From JAHDFB01 sp965658745 (GTDB lineage: Bacteria; Bacteroidota; Bacteroidia; Chitinophagales; Saprospiraceae): DNA of 64,000 nucleotides. Positions 54,371 through 61,918 of the stretch are shown piece by piece (position 1 is the stretch's first letter; the number at the start of each line of letters is the position of its first letter). Below the pieces are notes generated by a model. That model had not been told where the DNA came from. It did no database searches and saw only the letters and a list, made by a program, of their open reading frames with translations. Position numbers and translations under genes: made by a program. The stretch spans positions 1 to 64,000 of the forward strand of contig CBFHTK010000005.1 in NCBI GenBank assembly GCA_965658745.1, in the 5' to 3' direction.

Positions 54371-54443
54371 ATACTGCTTGAAACTGTCACTTATCTTCAT
54401 GATCATTTACTGATCTTCTGTATTAGCTTGCAGATCCGAAACA
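54371..54443 (+). repeat. Intergenic repeat module X, copy 2
   Basis: AATaCTGCTTgAAacTGTcACTTATC, then ATGATCATTTACTGATCTTCT and GCAGATCcGAAAC match 50420-50489. Here the module follows the hairpin repeat, while at the other locus it precedes it, so the blocks are shuffled. Confidence 0.6.
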
Positions 54444-54492
54444 TCAAAAGCTTATGCGACATTCCAAAACACATTTGGTATAATAAGTAGTG

Positions 54493-55005
54493 CTAGAGAA
54501 TTTCTTCCTCAGGAAATGAATCCTGTTCAACATTTCCATCCAGCACCAGTGTTTTTGCTATCATATCATGTACACCCTGCTTCTTATCTGTGAAAAGAAT
54601 AATCAAATAGCCTATTCCCATGGTGAATCCATTAATTACACGACCAATCATTCTGACAAGAGCTTTCGAAAGCGTTAATCGTTCACCAAGTTCATCAGTA
54701 ACGTAAATCTTCATTGCTCGCTTCCCTAGAGTTGCTTGAAACTTACTGCTATGTTGAAGCGCAAAATAAAGAAAGTACGCTGCGTAGTATAATATGATGA
54801 ATAAAAAGAAAACACCTACAGATCCTGCAACAGCAGTAACAAGTTCTTCTTCGCTGGCATCTTCTCCCAGCGCTACCAAACTCATAACGGTTGGTATAAA
54901 TGTAAAAGCGCCAATAATCGCTGCTCCTACTCCTAGGATTATTCCATCAAAAATTGCCGCAATCAATCGTTTTACGGGTTCTGCAAAATTTGTCGGTCCA
55001 TTCAT
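54493..55005 (-). CDS. RDD family membrane protein
   Basis: The 170-residue protein starts with FAEPVKRLIAAIFDGIILGVGAAIIGAF, the RDD-type helix with Arg and Asp (R..D), and has a second hydrophobic helix pair and KRAMKIYVTDELGERLTLSKALVRMIGRVIN, typical of the family. It ends KKQGVHDMIAKTLVLDG. The RDD fold is a small integral membrane domain, often linked to transport or envelope proteins, with no firm function. It is preceded (on its strand) by the aromatic operon's 3' end across ~100 bp. Confidence 0.88.
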   Translation of the reverse strand: MNGPTNFAEPVKRLIAAIFDGIILGVGAAIIGAFTFIPTVMSLVALGEDASEEELVTAVAGSVGVFFLFIILYYAAYFLYFALQHSSKFQATLGKRAMKIYVTDELGERLTLSKALVRMIGRVINGFTMGIGYLIILFTDKKQGVHDMIAKTLVLDGNVEQDSFPEEEIL

Positions 55006-55101
55006 AATTTCTGTTTATTTTTTGAAATGCACGAAAATCAAATATGATTTCCTAAAAATCGAAATATCGATGAACATTGCCAAATACTAGATTAACCTGC
55101 G

Positions 55102-56178
55102 CTAGTCATCATGAGATGTTTGTCCGTTCATAATCTTTTGTTGATGATTAATCGATTCTTGATGTACAGCTCTAAACAATCGTCCAATGAACTCCTCACT
55201 TAGCCCCTTTCCCGTACCTTTTGAAATCGATTTATCCAAAATCTCATTCCACCTTGCTGGTTGAAGAATAGGCAGATCATTTTGTTTTTTATAATTGCCA
55301 ATATCATCAACAAGACGCATTCGCTCATGAAGAATCTTCAAAAGTTGATCATCCAATTTATCAATCTTCGAACGAGCATCTTCAAGAGCTGCTTTGGAAA
55401 GAGCTTTGTTCCTTTCAATTCCACGCAGATGAAGAGCATCTGTTAATTCTTTGAATTGGGCAGGAGTAATCTGCTGTTTTGCATCACTCCATGCCTCGTC
55501 TGGATTGTGATGAACTTCAGTCATGATTCCATCATAATTGAGATTCAATGCTTTCTGAGCGACATCTTGAAGAATATCTCGACGACCACAGATATGACTA
55601 TTATCACAGATAATCGTCAAGTCTGGAAATCTTCTTTTTAGTTCTATCGGAATCTGCCACATTGGTTTGTTTCTATAATAAGTCTCTCCATAACTAGCGA
55701 AACCTCGATGTATAGCACCAATTTTTGTGATACCTGCCTTATAGATTCGCTCTATTGCTCCGATCCACAATCCTAAATCTGGATTAATTGGATTCTTGAT
55801 CATTACAGGAATATCAACGCCCTTCAAAGCGTCTGCAATTTCTTGAACTGAAAAAGGGTTTACAGTCGTCCGAGCTCCGATCCAAAGTGTATCAACACCG
55901 TGATAAAGACACTCTTCAACGTGCGTTTTATTGGCGACCTCCGTAGTCGTTTTTAATCCGGTCTCTTCTTTCACACGACGAAGCCATTTCAAGCCCACCG
56001 AGCCTACTCCCTCGAATGAATTAGGACGCGTTCGTGGCTTCCATATGCCCGCACGAAAAAGATCAACTTCTTGATCTTTCAGGGCGTGGGCAATTCCCAG
56101 AACTTGTTCTTCCGTCTCTGCGCTGCAGGGTCCAGCAACGACTACTGGACGCTTATTATACATTTTCTTAATTTCCAT
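55102..56178 (-). CDS. Bifunctional DAHP synthase / chorismate mutase
   Basis: Residues ~1-255 form a type I beta DAHP synthase related to KDO8P synthase: VVAGPCSAETEEQV, FRAGIWKPRTRPNSFEG, TEVANKTHVEECL, DTLWIGARTTVNPFSVQEIA, MIKNPINPDLGLWIGA, GAIHRGFASYG, CDNSHICG and GIMTEVHHNPDEAWSDAKQQI, including metal-binding Cys, His, Glu and Asp. Residues ~265-350 form an AroQ chorismate mutase (RSKIDKLDDQLLKILHERMRLVDDIGNYKKQN ... RWNEILDKS). It opens the shikimate pathway and commits chorismate to Phe/Tyr. As last gene of the operon it combines the two ends of the pathway, and the mutase may act as feedback sensor (known for such fusions, inferred here). Confidence 0.95.
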   Translation of the reverse strand: MEIKKMYNKRPVVVAGPCSAETEEQVLGIAHALKDQEVDLFRAGIWKPRTRPNSFEGVGSVGLKWLRRVKEETGLKTTTEVANKTHVEECLYHGVDTLWIGARTTVNPFSVQEIADALKGVDIPVMIKNPINPDLGLWIGAIERIYKAGITKIGAIHRGFASYGETYYRNKPMWQIPIELKRRFPDLTIICDNSHICGRRDILQDVAQKALNLNYDGIMTEVHHNPDEAWSDAKQQITPAQFKELTDALHLRGIERNKALSKAALEDARSKIDKLDDQLLKILHERMRLVDDIGNYKKQNDLPILQPARWNEILDKSISKGTGKGLSEEFIGRLFRAVHQESINHQQKIMNGQTSHDD

Positions 56179-56223
56179 ATTCTTGCTATTGTGGGCTCGA
56201 GGCCCAAAATTAATTTGTAGATT

Positions 56224-57093
56224 TTATGATGGATTTAATATCCGTTTGATTTGATTTGCTTCAAGCATTAATTTTTCAAAAGATTCGAAATCTTTCTTAA
56301 TGAGAAGCGATCGAAATTTTGATAATACTGTGATATGCTCATCTAAAACATCTAACAAAGCATCTCTATTTTGTTCAAAAATTGGCGCCCAAGTTGAGGG
56401 ATTAGACTTGGCTAGTCTCACACTTGATCTGAATCCACCACTTGCTAGCTGGAAAATTTGTTCCTCGCTTTGCTCTTTATGTAGGACCGTAAGTGCCAAT
56501 GCAAATGCACTTATATGCGACATATGACTTACATAGGCAACGTGAATATCGTGCTCATCTGCCTGCTGATAAAGCAATTTCATACCAATTTTACCTAACA
56601 GATTTTGTACCATCTCCAACGCATCTTCATCGCTATCTTCAGCATTGGAAATCACATTGTACGCCTTATCATATAGACCATCAACAGATGCTTCAGGTCC
56701 TGAAAACTCAGTTCCCGCCATCGGATGACACGCTACATATCTTCCTCTTTTCGGGTGATTAATGATACTCTTGATTATCGACGCCTTAGTACTTCCTACA
56801 TCAAAAACGACCTGATTCTCAATTGAGTTCATAACGATAGGTAACAACTTTTCTATTGAATCTACTGGCGTTGCTAGCAATACGATATCGGCATGTTTTA
56901 TAGCATCATCTAGCTCTCTTATTTCATCAACAAGATTCATTTCCATTGCGATTTTTTGATGTTCATCATTGTTATCAACTCCTATAATCTTCGAACAGAA
57001 TCCCGTACCTCTAAAAGCTTTCGCAAAAGAACCTCCAATTAATCCTAATCCAATAATTGCTATGATTTTATCTTGACTTTCCACTTGATTCAT
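56224..57093 (-). CDS. tyrA: Prephenate dehydrogenase
   Basis: The 289-residue protein has the Rossmann NAD(P) motif IAIIGLGLIGGSFAKAFRGTG, VLLATPVDSIEKLLP, DVGSTKASI and the prephenate-binding HPMAGTEFSGPEAS plus SHMSHISAFALAL. It oxidatively decarboxylates prephenate to 4-hydroxyphenylpyruvate for tyrosine. It is third in the operon, 3 bp after the aminotransferase. Confidence 0.95.
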   Translation of the reverse strand: MNQVESQDKIIAIIGLGLIGGSFAKAFRGTGFCSKIIGVDNNDEHQKIAMEMNLVDEIRELDDAIKHADIVLLATPVDSIEKLLPIVMNSIENQVVFDVGSTKASIIKSIINHPKRGRYVACHPMAGTEFSGPEASVDGLYDKAYNVISNAEDSDEDALEMVQNLLGKIGMKLLYQQADEHDIHVAYVSHMSHISAFALALTVLHKEQSEEQIFQLASGGFRSSVRLAKSNPSTWAPIFEQNRDALLDVLDEHITVLSKFRSLLIKKDFESFEKLMLEANQIKRILNPS

Positions 57094-57096
57094 ATT

Positions 57097-58263
57097 TTAG
57101 TAATTCATAACACTGATGATACTTTTGCTTGCTTCTTCGATGAGCTCAACGGGTTCACACAGTGACCAACGGACATACATTTCTCCATTTGAGCCAAAAA
57201 CTCTTCCCGGAGGTGCGAATACACGACACTCGTTCAAAAAGAAATCAGACGCTTCGTCACCATTCTTAAACTTCTCAGAAACTTTGGACCAAACAAATAA
57301 TCCTGAAACATCCTTGTCATAAGAAAAACCGATTCGGTCCAGCATATTCCAAATTACACTTCGGCGCTCTCCATAAGTTCTATTATTCATTTCGTACCAT
57401 CTAGGATCAATATTCATAGCTTCTATCGCTGCATGCTGGATAGGTCTAAAAATTCCCGAATCCATATTGCTTTTGAATCGAAGTACCGCATTTATAATCT
57501 CTTCAGTTGAAATCGCCATACCGATTCTCCAGCCAGACATTCCGTGTGACTTACTAAGCGAATTCAACTCGATGCAACAGTCTTTTGCCCCTTCAATTTC
57601 CAAAATACTTCTGCGTTCATCATTAAGGATGAAATTGTAAGGACTATCACTAGCTATCAAAATATTTTGGGCTTGACCCAAAGAAACCAAAGCCTCCATA
57701 GTCTCATGACTCATCTTTGTACCAGTAGGCATATGCGGACTATTGATCCAAATAATCTTTGTTCTGTCAGTCAGCTTACTCTTTATATCTTCCATGCTCA
57801 GCTGAAATTTATTCTCCTCCGTAAGGTTGTAGTGAATTACTTTGGCACCCGCCAACTCCGCTGCTGAACTGTATACAGGATAGCCGGGATTCGGAACAAG
57901 AACTTCGTCTCCGGGATTGAGAAATGCCATACTTATGTGCATGATACCTTCTTTTGACCCAATTAGCGGTAGAATTTCGTGAGAAGGGTCTGCAGTAACA
58001 TTAAAGTATCTCTTGTAGTACGAACTTATTGCTTCCCTGAAAGCCATTGTACCTCGATATGGTTGATAACCGTGCGCTTTGGGATCAAGGCTATCTTCAT
58101 TCAAAGCATTGATCACACTTGCAGCAGGCGCTGTATCAGGCTTACCGATTCCGAGATTCAAGATGTGAATGCCTTCTGCTTCCATTCTAGCAATCTCCAT
58201 AAGTTTTAGCGAAAAATAATATTCTTCAATTTTCGCGATCCTATCTGCTGTTCTAACTATCAT
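57097..58263 (-). CDS. Pyridoxal-phosphate aminotransferase (class I/II), aromatic operon
   Basis: The 388-residue fold-type I enzyme has LNLGIGKPDTAPAASV, ILPLIGSKEGIMHI, VLVPNPGYPVYSSAAEL, WINSPHMPTGTKM and the PLP lysine in LNSLSKSHGMSGWRIGM. It most likely transaminates phenylpyruvate and 4-hydroxyphenylpyruvate to Phe and Tyr, because it lies between pheA and tyrA; related LL-diaminopimelate-type enzymes cannot be excluded by motif alone. It overlaps pheA by 11 bp and tyrA follows after 3 bp. Confidence 0.9.
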   Translation of the reverse strand: MIVRTADRIAKIEEYYFSLKLMEIARMEAEGIHILNLGIGKPDTAPAASVINALNEDSLDPKAHGYQPYRGTMAFREAISSYYKRYFNVTADPSHEILPLIGSKEGIMHISMAFLNPGDEVLVPNPGYPVYSSAAELAGAKVIHYNLTEENKFQLSMEDIKSKLTDRTKIIWINSPHMPTGTKMSHETMEALVSLGQAQNILIASDSPYNFILNDERRSILEIEGAKDCCIELNSLSKSHGMSGWRIGMAISTEEIINAVLRFKSNMDSGIFRPIQHAAIEAMNIDPRWYEMNNRTYGERRSVIWNMLDRIGFSYDKDVSGLFVWSKVSEKFKNGDEASDFFLNECRVFAPPGRVFGSNGEMYVRWSLCEPVELIEEASKSIISVMNY

Positions 58264-59092
58264 AGTAGATTCCTTTGTTGTAGTGTCCTAAAACATGTAA
58301 ACTAGCCACTTGATCTTCCAAAGTGTCTATCAATGCCTTGATATTATTGCTTTCCAAAATAAAATCCACGAAGAAGAAATAATTCCAAACCTTTCCTACA
58401 ATCGGTACCGATTGAATTTTTGTGAGATTACATGAACTTCGTGATAATTGATCTAAAATTTTACTCAACGAACCGGTTTCGTGCGCTAGTGAAAAGCATA
58501 AGGAAGCTTTATTTCTCTGCTCATTATAACTTGCCTGATCAGCTTTTCTAGACAAAATCAGAAAACGTGTAAAATTCTGCTTATTTGTTTCAATTTCCTC
58601 TGCTAAGATTTCTAATCCATAAGTCTCAGCCGCAAGTTCACTTGCGATTGCTGCTCTCTTACCTTTCTGACCTTCAACGATTTCAGCTGCACATAAGGCT
58701 GTATCCTCTCGCTCAATTCTTTTCCAACTTTTGTGCGTCTCCAGAAAATCAAGGCATTGATTAAGGGCCATAGGATGGGAATGAATTTCCTCGATATCCT
58801 CAAGTCGAGTGCCTGGCAAAGCAAGTAAATTTTGCTTTATTCGAAGTAACAGCTCGCCTGTTATGTTGAAATTACTATTCTGCAATAACGAATAGTTATA
58901 CATAATACTTCCTGCAATCGTGTTTTCAATTGCAATAATTGCGTGATCAATGGAGATATCCTTCTCAAAAGCATCAAACAGCGTAGGAAAACTATCTGCT
59001 TCTACAAGCTCTAACTTTTCATCGCCAAAATAGTGCCGTGCAGCAATATCATGGAATGAACCTTTATCTCCTTGAATTACAATTTTCTTCAT
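58253..59092 (-). CDS. pheA: Prephenate dehydratase
   Basis: The 279-residue protein has the dehydratase domain (IVIQGDKGSFHDIAARHYFG; IAIENTIAGSIMYNYSLL; EIHSHPMALNQCLDFL; AAIASELAAETYGLEILAEEI; NFTRFLILS) with the conserved Thr before Phe. A C-terminal ACT domain follows (KASLCFSLAHETGSLSKILDQLSRSSCNLTKIQSVPI), normally the site for Phe feedback inhibition. There is no fused mutase; that activity is on the DAHP synthase. It is the first structural gene after the leader peptide and attenuator. Confidence 0.95.
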   Translation of the reverse strand: MKKIVIQGDKGSFHDIAARHYFGDEKLELVEADSFPTLFDAFEKDISIDHAIIAIENTIAGSIMYNYSLLQNSNFNITGELLLRIKQNLLALPGTRLEDIEEIHSHPMALNQCLDFLETHKSWKRIEREDTALCAAEIVEGQKGKRAAIASELAAETYGLEILAEEIETNKQNFTRFLILSRKADQASYNEQRNKASLCFSLAHETGSLSKILDQLSRSSCNLTKIQSVPIVGKVWNYFFFVDFILESNNIKALIDTLEDQVASLHVLGHYNKGIYYDS

Positions 59093-59135
59093 TTTCGTTT
59101 CTCATTGTTCAATTACAAACATTGCAATTAAACGT

Positions 59136-59168
59136 AAAAAAGCCTGTCAATTTGCGAATTGACAGGCT
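59136..59168 (-). terminator. Attenuator terminator in the aromatic operon leader
   Basis: On the minus strand a perfect 12-bp stem AGCCTGTCAATT/AATTGACAGGCT encloses a CGCA tetraloop and is followed by TTTTT. It lies between the leader peptide stop (26 nt upstream) and the pheA start (44 nt downstream), so it must be bypassed for the operon to be transcribed. Confidence 0.88.
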
Positions 59169-59210
59169 ACGTAATTTCTTTATATGAACTTATTTACATA
59201 CGACCTATCA
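59160..59210 (-). promoter_or_regulatory. Antiterminator pairing of the aromatic operon leader
   Basis: Transcript segment TGATAGGT (59210-59203, in codons 22-24 of the leader peptide) can pair over 8 positions, two of them G:U, with GCCTGTCA (59167-59160), the 5' arm of the terminator. The two structures are mutually exclusive. A ribosome stalled at aromatic codons 10-16 would leave the antiterminator strand free; one that reaches the stop codon would cover it. Confidence 0.65.
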
Positions 59211-59274
59211 GCTTCAAATACCAGAAGTAAAAGAAGTCAAAATAATAAGACGTGTATGTAGAAGTTATAATCAT
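59194..59274 (-). CDS. pheL: Leader peptide of the aromatic amino-acid operon (Phe/Tyr/Trp-rich)
   Basis: This is a 26-codon ORF from ATG 59274 to TAA 59194. Codons 10-19 read YYFDFFYFWY, nine aromatics in ten, with Tyr at 7 as well: 5 Tyr, 4 Phe and 1 Trp in the peptide. Such composition is the classic sensor of ribosome-mediated attenuation: charged aromatic tRNA shortage stalls the ribosome here. It is 103 nt upstream of pheA and just before the terminator hairpin. The symbol pheL is by analogy with enterobacteria. The upstream stretch 59275-59655 has no gene; a 10-bp palindrome GACAGCTGTC lies at 59359-59368, and no clear TAnnTTTG promoter was found. Confidence 0.82.
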   Translation of the reverse strand: MIITSTYTSYYFDFFYFWYLKLIGRM

Positions 59275-59655
59275 GCTGCACCAAGATACACATTGTCACA
59301 TCTTTACGATATAAAATACAGAGAAAAAATCAACTAGATGGAAATCAGACGCGATAGAGACAGCTGTCAGATATAAATAGTTTCCAACATATCTTTAAAG
59401 TAAAAATCAGGTTCTACAACAAATCAACTAACCGAACGAACAATGCGCACTATAGTATGCTTCTAAATGATTTCAACAAAGTACAAGAAGCCTTTCCTCT
59501 TGTAAATATGATCATTCACCTTACTGTTTCATGCGAGCAGAATTAACTCGAGAAAAGAACAAAACATAGATCTCCCATCTTCCGAAAGGAATCTATTTGC
59601 TAAAACTGGGACAAGATACTACATAGTGGCCTGTCAAAATTTTACTAAACGATGA

Positions 59656-60936
59656 TTATCCTCCAGCCGCAATCTGCAGTAAATACGCGCAGATTAAAGC
59701 TCCATAGGTCCCCAAAGCATATCCTACAACAGCCATTAACACACCTACAGGTGCCAAGGCAGTATCAAACGCAGAAGCCACAACAGGTGCTGAAGCTGCT
59801 CCACCGATATTGGCTTGGCTGCCTACAGCTACAAAGAAGAACGGCGCTTTTATGAGTTTGGCAGTTCCAAGTAATACAATTACGTGAATTAACATCCAAA
59901 TAATACCAATTCCAAAAAGACTCAAATTGTTGAATACTTCACCAATGTTCATCTTCATTCCGATCGTTGCAACTAGAATATAAATAAAGACTGAACCCCA
60001 ATTGGAGGCTCCTACTCCTTCGAGCTTCTTGACTCTAGTGAATGAAAGAGCAACCCCATATGTAGTAGCAAAGACGACTAACCAAAAGAATCCGCTTGTT
60101 AGAGATGTCAGTCCATATTGTTCCAGCGCTTCGCTGTGACCAGCAAAAAATGGTGCTACAAGATTACTTAGCAAGTGCGAAATTCCGACACCCCCGAAAG
60201 CAACCGCAAATAGGTAAAACATGTCAGTAGCTGTTGGCATTCTCGAAACACTAGCTCGGTAAGACTTTACGCGCTCCTTTAAATCAGTAATGGATGAATT
60301 ATCTGCTTTGAGAACCTCATCAACCTTATCACTAATATTAGCACCGTATAGTAGAAAGGCCATCCAAATATTGGCTACAATCACATCAATCACAATCATA
60401 GTACCAAACAAACTATCCTGCACTTCAAAGATTTCCTTCATAGCAGCCTGGTTTGCTCCACCTCCGATCCAACTTCCCGCTACGGTAGAAAGACCTCTCC
60501 ACAATTCAGAAGGAGAAATTCCGATGGCATCCGGGAACAAACCCGTATATACAAATAACGCTATTGGGCCTCCCAGAATAATTCCAATAGTGGCGGCAAG
60601 GAACATAATTATTGCTTTTGGCCCCAGCCTTAGAATTCCTTTTAAGTCAATACTCAAACATAGCAGTATTAAACTCGCAGGTAGTAAATATCTGGAAGCC
60701 ATGAAATATAGCTGACTATCTTCCGAAACCCATCCTAAAGGCCAGTTTAAAAATGCTGGCACAAGATAACACATCAATAGAACTGGTATAAACTTATAGA
60801 ATTTCTTCCAAAATGGATTTTGCGAGTGACTCGAATAAAATATTCCTCCTAGAATAACTGCTAGTATACCTAGCAGAATAGCATCATTGTTACGGACAAG
60901 CTCTCCTATTGGCTCAAGAAACATTGTCAAAGTCAT
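59656..60936 (-). CDS. DUF819 family multi-pass membrane protein (YjcL-like)
   Basis: The 426-residue protein has about 12 hydrophobic helices and the DUF819 landmarks: LPASLILLCLSIDLKGILRLGPKAI, LWRGLSTVAGSWIGGGANQAAMKEIF, SNWGSVFIYILVATIGMKMNIGEV and VGSQANIGGAASAPVVASAFDTALAPVGVLMAVVGYALGTYGAL. The Gly-rich loops and inverted-repeat appearance resemble ion/solute carriers (IT-like superfamily), so transport is plausible but no substrate is known. Its 3' end faces the leader of the pheA operon ~380 bp away, on the same strand. Confidence 0.87.
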   Translation of the reverse strand: MTLTMFLEPIGELVRNNDAILLGILAVILGGIFYSSHSQNPFWKKFYKFIPVLLMCYLVPAFLNWPLGWVSEDSQLYFMASRYLLPASLILLCLSIDLKGILRLGPKAIIMFLAATIGIILGGPIALFVYTGLFPDAIGISPSELWRGLSTVAGSWIGGGANQAAMKEIFEVQDSLFGTMIVIDVIVANIWMAFLLYGANISDKVDEVLKADNSSITDLKERVKSYRASVSRMPTATDMFYLFAVAFGGVGISHLLSNLVAPFFAGHSEALEQYGLTSLTSGFFWLVVFATTYGVALSFTRVKKLEGVGASNWGSVFIYILVATIGMKMNIGEVFNNLSLFGIGIIWMLIHVIVLLGTAKLIKAPFFFVAVGSQANIGGAASAPVVASAFDTALAPVGVLMAVVGYALGTYGALICAYLLQIAAGG

Positions 60937-61090
60937 ACTCGTTAATTTTTTAGATCTTCAATTAGAATTAGTTAAATCAAAGATGTAAAATATAAAAAAA
61001 GACGAATATCGAAGGCTTTAAGAATAAAAGCTTGATTTTGAATGCAGCTCAATCACAGAAGATCGATACCTAAACTATGCAGTAAACTGA

Positions 61091-61813
61091 TCACTTAATC
61101 AACTCATATGATCGAGCAAATAATCGTTCTACAAACAAAGCGTAGGCGTCCTCCGACGGATGAAGACCATCACTTGCAACTAGATCAGGTTGTGCAATTC
61201 CTTCGCGCGTAATATCTGTGATTTCTTGAAAAAACACATCTTTTGATTCGGCATAGGATTTTGCAAAAGCATTGTATTGATCGATTTCCTGACTGATCTT
61301 CTCAGTATTTGAATTATTCTGACCAAAAGGCGTAAACGCATAATCGGGAATAGAAACTACGATTACCCGCTCGGGATCTCCTTGGGCAAAAGTTATAGCT
61401 TGATTGAGCAAGAAGGGAAACTCCTCCTCATAGATCGAAAAGTCCTTGCCTTGATATTGATTATTTACACCAATTAATAACGTCACTAAATGATAATTGG
61501 AATCTGGTTTTTCAGAAGCTATTTCCGAAATCAAATTGGATGTTGTCCAGCCGGTTCGGGCAATTGTCTTTTGCATTCCTTCCATTACAGATGCTTTTTC
61601 TAGTGTGTCGAGAAGCTGGCGTGGAAATGCACATTCATCGCAGACAGATTCTCCGATTGTGTAGCTATCCCCCAAAGCAAGATATCTAAATGGTAATGTG
61701 TCTTGAGCAATCGGAGGATCCATCATATCCTGATCTCCTGCAGCAATTGTGCAGCTCAATATTGAAAACCAAAAACTGGATAGCAAAAATATGGATAGTA
61801 TCAATCTGATCAT
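61091..61813 (-). CDS. SGNH/GDSL hydrolase lipoprotein
   Basis: The 240-residue protein starts with IRLILSIFLLSSFWFSILSC, a lipoprotein signal (lipobox ILSC). The SGNH blocks follow: FRYLALGDSYTIGESV (Ser in block I), TLLIGVNNQYQG (block III, GVNN in place of GxND) and DGLHPSEDAYALF (Asp-His, block V). The family hydrolyses ester bonds of lipids or of acetylated carbohydrates; the lipid anchor puts it in the envelope. It is 106 bp downstream of the metalloprotease on the same strand and may be co-transcribed. Confidence 0.88.
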   Translation of the reverse strand: MIRLILSIFLLSSFWFSILSCTIAAGDQDMMDPPIAQDTLPFRYLALGDSYTIGESVCDECAFPRQLLDTLEKASVMEGMQKTIARTGWTTSNLISEIASEKPDSNYHLVTLLIGVNNQYQGKDFSIYEEEFPFLLNQAITFAQGDPERVIVVSIPDYAFTPFGQNNSNTEKISQEIDQYNAFAKSYAESKDVFFQEITDITREGIAQPDLVASDGLHPSEDAYALFVERLFARSYELIK

Positions 61814-61918
61814 TTCTATTGATTTTGTACTATATACGAATATAGCCTAGACTTTGTTCAAGATATTCCTTTAAATACAACATAGCAAAAAGCAAAAAAA
61901 CTCTTCCTTCTAAGAGAT

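Noticed and set aside
59359..59368. GACAGCTGTC palindrome upstream of the leader as a TyrR-like operator
   Set aside because: A single 10-bp palindrome without a second copy or a known regulator in this phylum is too weak to claim.
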